DNA of 64,000 nucleotides from Comamonadaceae bacterium. GTDB lineage: Bacteria; Pseudomonadota; Gammaproteobacteria; Burkholderiales; Burkholderiaceae_C. Of this stretch, positions 58,720-64,000 are shown piece by piece. The first letter of the stretch is position 1; the number at the start of each line of letters is the position of its first letter. The notes below the pieces were generated by a model. The model worked only from the letters and a program-made list of their open reading frames with translations, was not told the origin of the DNA and did not search any database. Both the position numbers and the translations under genes were made by a program. The stretch lies in NCBI GenBank assembly GCA_027486255.1, contig JAIXPL010000049.1, positions 38,284 through 102,283 on the forward strand. The letters run 5' to 3'.

Positions 58720-59211
58720 TCAGGGATAACGAACCCAGCGCTTGCGGGCATCCGCCTCGGCGTTGACCGCCTGCTCGGGCGGTGGCAGCAGCGGCTGCAC
58801 CGTGCGGCGCAGCAAGGCCTCGTGGTCGGGCAGCTGCAAGACCGTGCCAGGCTTGAGACGGGGATTGCGCCCGGCCGTGATGGCCTGCGGGTTGGCGGCG
58901 ACCAGGGCCTCGCGCAGCAGCTCGGGCTTGAGCGGGCTGCTGGCCATGGTTTTATTCACGATGCGATCGAGCGTGTCGCCCTGCATGACCACGTACATGC
59001 GGGCTGTGTCGATGGCCGACCTGCTGGTACCCGGGGTGGCGGCGGGCTCGGCCGCGGCAGCCGGGCGCGCCACAGCGGCCAGGGCCACCCAGACGCAAGC
59101 CACAAGAACGGCCGAGCTCAGAGCAGCTGTGCTCAGGGCCCAGGGGCGCAGGGCATGGCCTGTCCCAGAACGAGGGCGCGCGGTGGTTTGGCGAACGGGA
59201 GACTGCAACAT
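58720..59211 (-). CDS. LysM/FimV-like single-pass protein
   Basis: MYVVMQGDTLDRIVNKTMASSPLKPELLREALVAANPQAITAGRNPRLKPGTVLQLP. Confidence 0.75.
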   Translation of the reverse strand: MLQSPVRQTTARPRSGTGHALRPWALSTAALSSAVLVACVWVALAAVARPAAAAEPAATPGTSRSAIDTARMYVVMQGDTLDRIVNKTMASSPLKPELLREALVAANPQAITAGRNPRLKPGTVLQLPDHEALLRRTVQPLLPPPEQAVNAEADARKRWVRYP

Positions 59212-59255
59212 GGGGAACTCCGAAAGAGACAGTATCGAGGGCTCAGGGTCCAGGC

Positions 59256-60458
59256 TTAAGGGTTGAGCATGGGCCAGGCCTGCCAGCGCGGCCGCACCTG
59301 CTCGGCGCCACCGGCCAGCACCTTGAGTTCGGCGCGGTGCGCATCGACCCGCTCAACCCGCGCCAGCACCAGACGAGAGGCAGCACCCGGCTCCAGCAGG
59401 CGCTGCGGCACCTGCTGGCGGTCCGACAGCAGCCACTCCTCGCCCACACGCAGCCCAGCCAGCGCGCCCTGGTCCACCTGCACCCGGTCGGCCTGGGACT
59501 GCAGCACCTGCACCCGCACCGGCTCGCAGGCCAGGCGTTCACCCAGCGTCTGCAGCCAGCCATCGAGCACCTGGGCCAGGGCTGCGCGGCCCTCGGCGCT
59601 GAGCCGGGGCGGCTGCCAGTTGCTGATCTGAGCCGACCAGGCCAGCACGCTGCTGGCCTGAAACAGCGGGGCCGCCGTGTCGGCGCGGCTGACCGTCAGG
59701 CTCAGGCGCAGGCCGGATGCGTTGTCCTGCCGAGACAAGCTCAGACCCACCTGCCGTGCCAGCTGGGGCACAGGCAGGGGCTCCAAGCTGAAGCTGGCCA
59801 CCCAGAGAGGCTGCACGGCCGAGGGGGCGGCCGTGAGCAGGCGCTCGTAAGCCGAGCCACTGCCTTGGGCAGCATGCACAGGGGAGAGTTCTTGAAGGCG
59901 CCAGGGACGGGCCGACTCGGCCGCACGCTGCCAGCCCTGGGCCAAGACCTGGGCGGCGTCCTGCGCCAGCGGGGCCTCATCGGGAGACCAACGGCCCTGC
60001 ATCGCCATGTGCCAGCCCAGCACATGCTGCAGCCGCCCCTCGGGTGCGCAGGACTTGGCGGAGGCCGGGGCCTTGCCAGGAACAAGCGGCACGGCCGGAG
60101 CTGCCGCTGCAGCCGCGCGGACCGCATCCTCGCGGCCCTGGAACTGCACCTGGGCTTGGGGCTGGCCGCTCTGGTCGCGCTGGTAGGCCAGCACGCGCAC
60201 ACCCCGCACCTGCATGCCGTGGCGAAAGCTGCTGGACTCGCGCAGGGCACCGGTGGAATCGATCCAGGCGGTGCTCTGCACCTGTGTGGCGCCCTGCAAG
60301 GCCGCCTTGACCAGCTCCTGGCGCACGGCCTCCAGGCGCTCTTGCGGGCTGAGCTCGACCGCCCAGGTGGCGGTGCCCAGCATCAGGCCGGCCGCCACGA
60401 GGGCCGGCCGACTGGCGCGCAAAAGCTCAAAGGAGGGCATGGATGGGGCTCTGGGCAA
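59256..60458 (-). CDS. flgT: FlgT-like flagellar H-ring assembly protein
   Basis: Signal peptide; C-terminal VRVQVLQSQADRVQVDQGALAGLRVGEEWLLSDRQ; next to flgP-like lipoprotein. Confidence 0.72.
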   Translation of the reverse strand: MPRAPSMPSFELLRASRPALVAAGLMLGTATWAVELSPQERLEAVRQELVKAALQGATQVQSTAWIDSTGALRESSSFRHGMQVRGVRVLAYQRDQSGQPQAQVQFQGREDAVRAAAAAAPAVPLVPGKAPASAKSCAPEGRLQHVLGWHMAMQGRWSPDEAPLAQDAAQVLAQGWQRAAESARPWRLQELSPVHAAQGSGSAYERLLTAAPSAVQPLWVASFSLEPLPVPQLARQVGLSLSRQDNASGLRLSLTVSRADTAAPLFQASSVLAWSAQISNWQPPRLSAEGRAALAQVLDGWLQTLGERLACEPVRVQVLQSQADRVQVDQGALAGLRVGEEWLLSDRQQVPQRLLEPGAASRLVLARVERVDAHRAELKVLAGGAEQVRPRWQAWPMLNP

Positions 60459-60460
60459 AC

Positions 60461-60982
60461 TCAGCGGCCCTTGGCCAGGACCTGGCCGAGGTAGAGGGCG
60501 CGCAGGTCCTGCACCACCGCCTTATCGAGGCTGAGGGTGGTTTCGTAGGTGTCGTCGCCGGCCGGCGTGATGCTGACCAGCACGGCGCCATAAATGACGC
60601 CTTCGACCTTGGTGCGGAAGGTGTCGCTTTGCACCGTCATGTCGGCCACGGTGGTGCTGGCATCGAGCTGCTGGCCATACACCTGCTCGGTGAGCGAGCG
60701 GTAGGCATCGAGCTTGGAGGCCCGGATGGCCATCAGTCGCTGCTGGGCCGGGTTGCGGTGGTTCTGCACGCTGATGACCGCATAGCCGGTGGCCGTGAGG
60801 GTTTCACGCTTTTCCACCAGGGGGGCCACCATGGCGGCAGATTCTTTGGGGGGAGCGGCCGGCTTCACCTCGGCCTGGGGCGGGGTGGACAGAGGCGTCA
60901 CAGTGCAGGCCGTCAGGCTGGCCAGCACCAGGCCGGCCAGGAGCCCGGTGGCAGAGGCGGGCAGGCGGAAAGATCGAGTCAT
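60461..60982 (-). CDS. flgP: FlgP-like LPP20-family lipoprotein
   Basis: Lipobox LASLTAC; ATGYAVISVQNHRNPAQQRLMAIRASKLDAYRSLTEQVYGQQLDASTTVADM. Confidence 0.8.
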   Translation of the reverse strand: MTRSFRLPASATGLLAGLVLASLTACTVTPLSTPPQAEVKPAAPPKESAAMVAPLVEKRETLTATGYAVISVQNHRNPAQQRLMAIRASKLDAYRSLTEQVYGQQLDASTTVADMTVQSDTFRTKVEGVIYGAVLVSITPAGDDTYETTLSLDKAVVQDLRALYLGQVLAKGR

Positions 60983-61034
60983 GCGGTGTCCTTTGGTCTC
61001 TAGTAGGCGCTTGAAGCTGTGCAGCCCCGCTGTT

Positions 61035-61061
61035 GAATCGGCAGCACATCGGCGAACTTGA
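61035..61061 (-). promoter_or_regulatory. Sigma-28 promoter of flgP-flgT
   Basis: Minus strand TCAAGTTC-N11-GCCGATTC. Confidence 0.75.
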
Positions 61062-61210
61062 GGTGTTCGCCGGGGCCACGGGAAAGGGATTCGCGGCATA
61101 AATGCCACAGACAGTTCTGGTATCGACACAGTTAGTAACATTTTTAATCGGCCTGAATGGCTTTGTGTCAAAGTGTTAACCTCTGTACTTTCTAATCCGC
61201 CCCGAGCAGG

Positions 61211-62308
61211 ATGCCCCCCATCAGTTACATCGGAAACAGCGCTCCGGCCCAGGCCGTGCGCGCCTTGATCGGCCGCGTCGCCGATTCGAGGGCGACCGTG
61301 CTGATCACCGGCGAAAGCGGGACGGGCAAGGAACTGGTGGCCCGGGCACTGCATGAGCAGTCGAGCCGGCACGGCGGCAACTTTGTGCCGATCAACTGCG
61401 CGGCCATTCCCAAAGACCTGATCGAGAGCGAACTGTTTGGCCACCGCAAGGGCGCTTTCACAGGCGCCTTGGCCGACCGCGTGGGGCGCTTTGAGCTGGC
61501 CCACGGCGGCACCCTCTTCCTGGATGAGATTGGCGACCTGCCGCTGGACATGCAGGTCAAGCTGCTGCGGGTGCTGCAGGAGCGCACCGTCGACCCGATT
61601 GGCGGCAGCAAGCCGGTGAGCGTGGATGTGCGTGTGGTGGCCGCCACCCACCGCGACCTGGAGGCTGAAATCATTGCAGGCCGTTTCCGCGAAGACCTCT
61701 ACTACCGCCTGAACGTGCTGCCGCTGCACACCTCGCCGCTGCGCGAGCGCTCGGACGACCTGCCGGAGCTGCTCGAGGCCTTCGCCCGCCGGTTTGCGCC
61801 CAAGGGCAGCGCGCCCATCCGCTTCAAACCGGATTTCATGTCGGCCCTGCAGGGCTACCGCTGGCCTGGCAATGTGCGCGAACTCTCGAACCTGGTGGAC
61901 CGTTTCAGCACCTTGTTCACCGGCCAGGAGCTGAGCCTGGACATGGTGCCCGCCACCCTGCTGCCCAAGGGCCTGGCGGCCCTGCAGGCCGAGCGCTGCA
62001 GCAACCCGGCCCTCACGCTGAACAGCGCCCCGGTGGCAGATGCTGTGCCCAGCACCCCCGTGCAGGAGGAGCCCAGCGATATCGAGAGCATCATCATGCT
62101 GGCCCAGGGCTCGGCCACCCCGGTGCTGCCGCCGGAGGGTCTGAGCCTGAAGGAGCGGCTGGCCGACATTGAGCGCGAGCTCATCCTGCAGGCCCTGCAG
62201 CGCACGGACGGCAATGTGTCGCAGACGGCGCGCCTCTTGAGCCTGCAGCGCACCACCTTGATTGAGAAAATCCAGAAATATTCCCTGCGGCCCCAGATGG
62301 CGGCCTGA
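61211..62308 (+). CDS. Sigma-54-dependent activator without receiver domain
   Basis: LITGESGTGKELVARALHEQS, KGAFTGA, C-terminal Fis HTH NVSQTARLLSLQRTTLIEKIQKY. Confidence 0.92.
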   Translation: MPPISYIGNSAPAQAVRALIGRVADSRATVLITGESGTGKELVARALHEQSSRHGGNFVPINCAAIPKDLIESELFGHRKGAFTGALADRVGRFELAHGGTLFLDEIGDLPLDMQVKLLRVLQERTVDPIGGSKPVSVDVRVVAATHRDLEAEIIAGRFREDLYYRLNVLPLHTSPLRERSDDLPELLEAFARRFAPKGSAPIRFKPDFMSALQGYRWPGNVRELSNLVDRFSTLFTGQELSLDMVPATLLPKGLAALQAERCSNPALTLNSAPVADAVPSTPVQEEPSDIESIIMLAQGSATPVLPPEGLSLKERLADIERELILQALQRTDGNVSQTARLLSLQRTTLIEKIQKYSLRPQMAA

Positions 62309-62332
62309 ACACGCCCCCCATCTTGACCCATG

Positions 62333-62359
62333 AAAAAAGCCCGGCATGCCGGGCTTTTT
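62333..62359. terminator. Bidirectional rho-independent terminator
   Basis: AAAAAAGCCCGGCATGCCGGGCTTTTT. Confidence 0.9.
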
Positions 62360-62394
62360 GCTGCGTGCCTGAGTCGCCTCAGGGCTTGTCGGCC

Positions 62395-63237
62395 TCAGGG
62401 CTTGTCGTTTTGCACCCGGGGGTACTGCACCAGACGCTCGCGGGCCTTGGCAGCGGCCTGCGCGGCCTGGCTGGCGTCCTGGGCCTGGCGCTCGCGCTGT
62501 TGGCGAGCCATGAGTTCGAGCTCGCGCTTCAAGGCGGCGTTCTCGCCCAGTGCCCCCTGCATGGTTTGCAGCTGCGTGGCCATGCGTGCCGATGAGGAGC
62601 CTTGCGTCTGCAGGCGCGCCTCCAGTGCCGCCACCTGCTTGCTAAGGGCCTGCATGCGCTGCTCCACCTGCTTGCCGGTGAGCTCGGGCATGTCCTTGGC
62701 GCTTTTGAGCACCTCATCCAGGCGTGCGTCCATCTTGGCTTGGCCGGCCACCATTTCGCCCTGCTTGGTGGCCACAGCCTGCAAGGACTCCTGAGCGCCG
62801 CCCACCAGTTCGAGGGTGGCATCCATCTCGGTGACACGCTTGCCCACCGCCACCAGCATCTCGTCGAGCATGGCCACACGGTCCTGCATGCGCAGGGTCA
62901 TGATGCCAAAGAGCGTCGCGGCGGCCACCATGAGGGTGCCGACCACGGCCATGAGGATCATGGTCCACAGGTTCTGCTTGCGGTTGACTTGGCCGAGGTC
63001 CTTGACGGCGGTGCGCAGGTTCAGGCTGACGTCGGCCGCCAGGGTGGCCGAGCGGGTGGCCAGCTCGGCGGAGTCCATCATCATGGTGAAATTCGAGTCG
63101 GTCCCCGAGGCGCCCTGGCCGGGCTCGGGCAGGCCCAGGGCGGCCGCGTCCTGGGCGGCTTTCTCCGCCGCCTTGTCCCGCACCGGAGGTGCCGCTGGAG
63201 CCGCCGGGGGCGGCGCGCTTGTCTTGTTCTCTGCCAT
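62395..63237 (-). CDS. Membrane-anchored coiled-coil protein of unknown function
   Basis: One TM (TMILMAVVGTLMVAAATLFGIM) followed by long heptad-rich region. Confidence 0.7.
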   Translation of the reverse strand: MAENKTSAPPPAAPAAPPVRDKAAEKAAQDAAALGLPEPGQGASGTDSNFTMMMDSAELATRSATLAADVSLNLRTAVKDLGQVNRKQNLWTMILMAVVGTLMVAAATLFGIMTLRMQDRVAMLDEMLVAVGKRVTEMDATLELVGGAQESLQAVATKQGEMVAGQAKMDARLDEVLKSAKDMPELTGKQVEQRMQALSKQVAALEARLQTQGSSSARMATQLQTMQGALGENAALKRELELMARQQRERQAQDASQAAQAAAKARERLVQYPRVQNDKP

Positions 63238-63258
63238 CTCGTTCTCCTAGGCTGCGGC

Positions 63259-64000
63259 TTAGCGCAGCGGCTGGCGCGCCAAAGCCTCGAGCTGTTCGAG
63301 CTTGGCGCGCACCTTGATGTTGTCCACCCTGAGCTTGATCAGCCGGGCCGGAAAATCCATATCCACCCACTCTTGATCGACAGCAAGCGGGGTTTCTTCA
63401 GCCGCCACCGGCTGCTTCTTCTGCGGCGCCACCCGCGCCGCGGCCGGTTGCACCGCTGAGGCCGGAGCCGCAGACGCCGGCTTGGCAGCCTGGGCAGGGG
63501 CGGGACCGGCCTCGGACGGGGGCAGTTTCTGCATGTTCGGCCCGGCCGGGGCATCGGTGGGCACCCGCTGCAGGTTGTCAGCCGCCGCTTGCTCGGGCGC
63601 CTGCAGAACCTCGTCGGAGACCTGGTCCTGGGGCAGGGAGTGGCCCCTGTCCGCCGCGGTGGCGTCGCTCACCGGCTGAAGGTTGTCCTCGGGCGCGTCT
63701 TCGGTGACTTGCTGGAAGTTCTCGTCCACACCCCCGTCAGGCAGCTGCTGGATGTTGTCTTGAGGCGCGTCTTCGCTGACTTGCTGGATGTTCTCGTCTA
63801 CACCCCCGTCAGGCAGCTGCTGAAGGTTGTCTTGAGGCGCGTCTTCGCTGACCTGCAGGATGTTCTCGTCCACCCCGCCGTCAGGCAGCTGCTGAATATT
63901 GTCTTGAGGTGCGTCTTCTGTGACCTGCTGGATGTTCTCGTCCACCCCGCCGTCAGGCAGCTGCTGAATATTGTCTTGAGGTGCGTCTTCTGTGACCTGC
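63259..64000 (-). CDS. Repeat protein with 24-aa tandem repeats, truncated by the window end
   Basis: DENIQQVSEDAPQDNIQQLPDGGV repeats continuing past 64000. Confidence 0.75.
   Translation of the reverse strand, partial: QVTEDAPQDNIQQLPDGGVDENIQQVTEDAPQDNIQQLPDGGVDENILQVSEDAPQDNLQQLPDGGVDENIQQVSEDAPQDNIQQLPDGGVDENFQQVTEDAPEDNLQPVSDATAADRGHSLPQDQVSDEVLQAPEQAAADNLQRVPTDAPAGPNMQKLPPSEAGPAPAQAAKPASAAPASAVQPAAARVAPQKKQPVAAEETPLAVDQEWVDMDFPARLIKLRVDNIKVRAKLEQLEALARQPLR
63737..64000. repeat. 72-bp coding tandem repeat array
   Basis: tcaggcagctgctg recurs at 63737, 63809, 63881, 63953 (72-nt spacing); continues off the window. Confidence 0.93.

Noticed and set aside
63737-64000. Possible CRISPR array
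   Set aside because: The 72-nt units are contiguous without spacers and keep an open reading frame; they are protein-coding repeats.

Overview
The window is a high-GC flagellar gene cluster, probably from a Comamonadaceae/Burkholderiales-type betaproteobacterium. It contains fliJ-I-H-G-F-E, a sigma-54 activator, three flagellins, flaG, fliD, flgL-K-J-I-H-G-F-E-D-C-B, flgA, flgM-N, fliK/flhB-like genes, flgT/flgP and a second sigma-54 activator. Between flagellin 1 and flagellins 2/3 lies a large flagellin-glycosylation island (about 11.6-37.3 kb). It carries a pseudaminic-acid-type pathway (pseB, C, H-like, G, I and a Maf glycosyltransferase), an acyl-chain cassette (2 KAS III, 2 ACP, 3 SDR, an AMP-ligase), and a Rieske oxygenase coupled to pseG and pseI by 4-nt overlaps. 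Nested in the island is a lower-GC, tightly overlapping 8-gene operon (22.6-30.1 kb). It matches the enzyme set that makes activated phosphoramidate for the Campylobacter jejuni capsule (Cj1415-Cj1418 type), plus a methyltransferase, a sulfotransferase-fold protein and a CysQ-like phosphatase. This operon is bracketed by a truncated and an intact copy of the pseB 5' end. My main hypothesis is a phosphoramidate-type decoration of flagellin glycans. Sigma-54 and sigma-28 promoter motifs were found by eye, including a plus-strand sigma-28 motif antisense to flgE. All calls come from reading the sequence; no searches were run.
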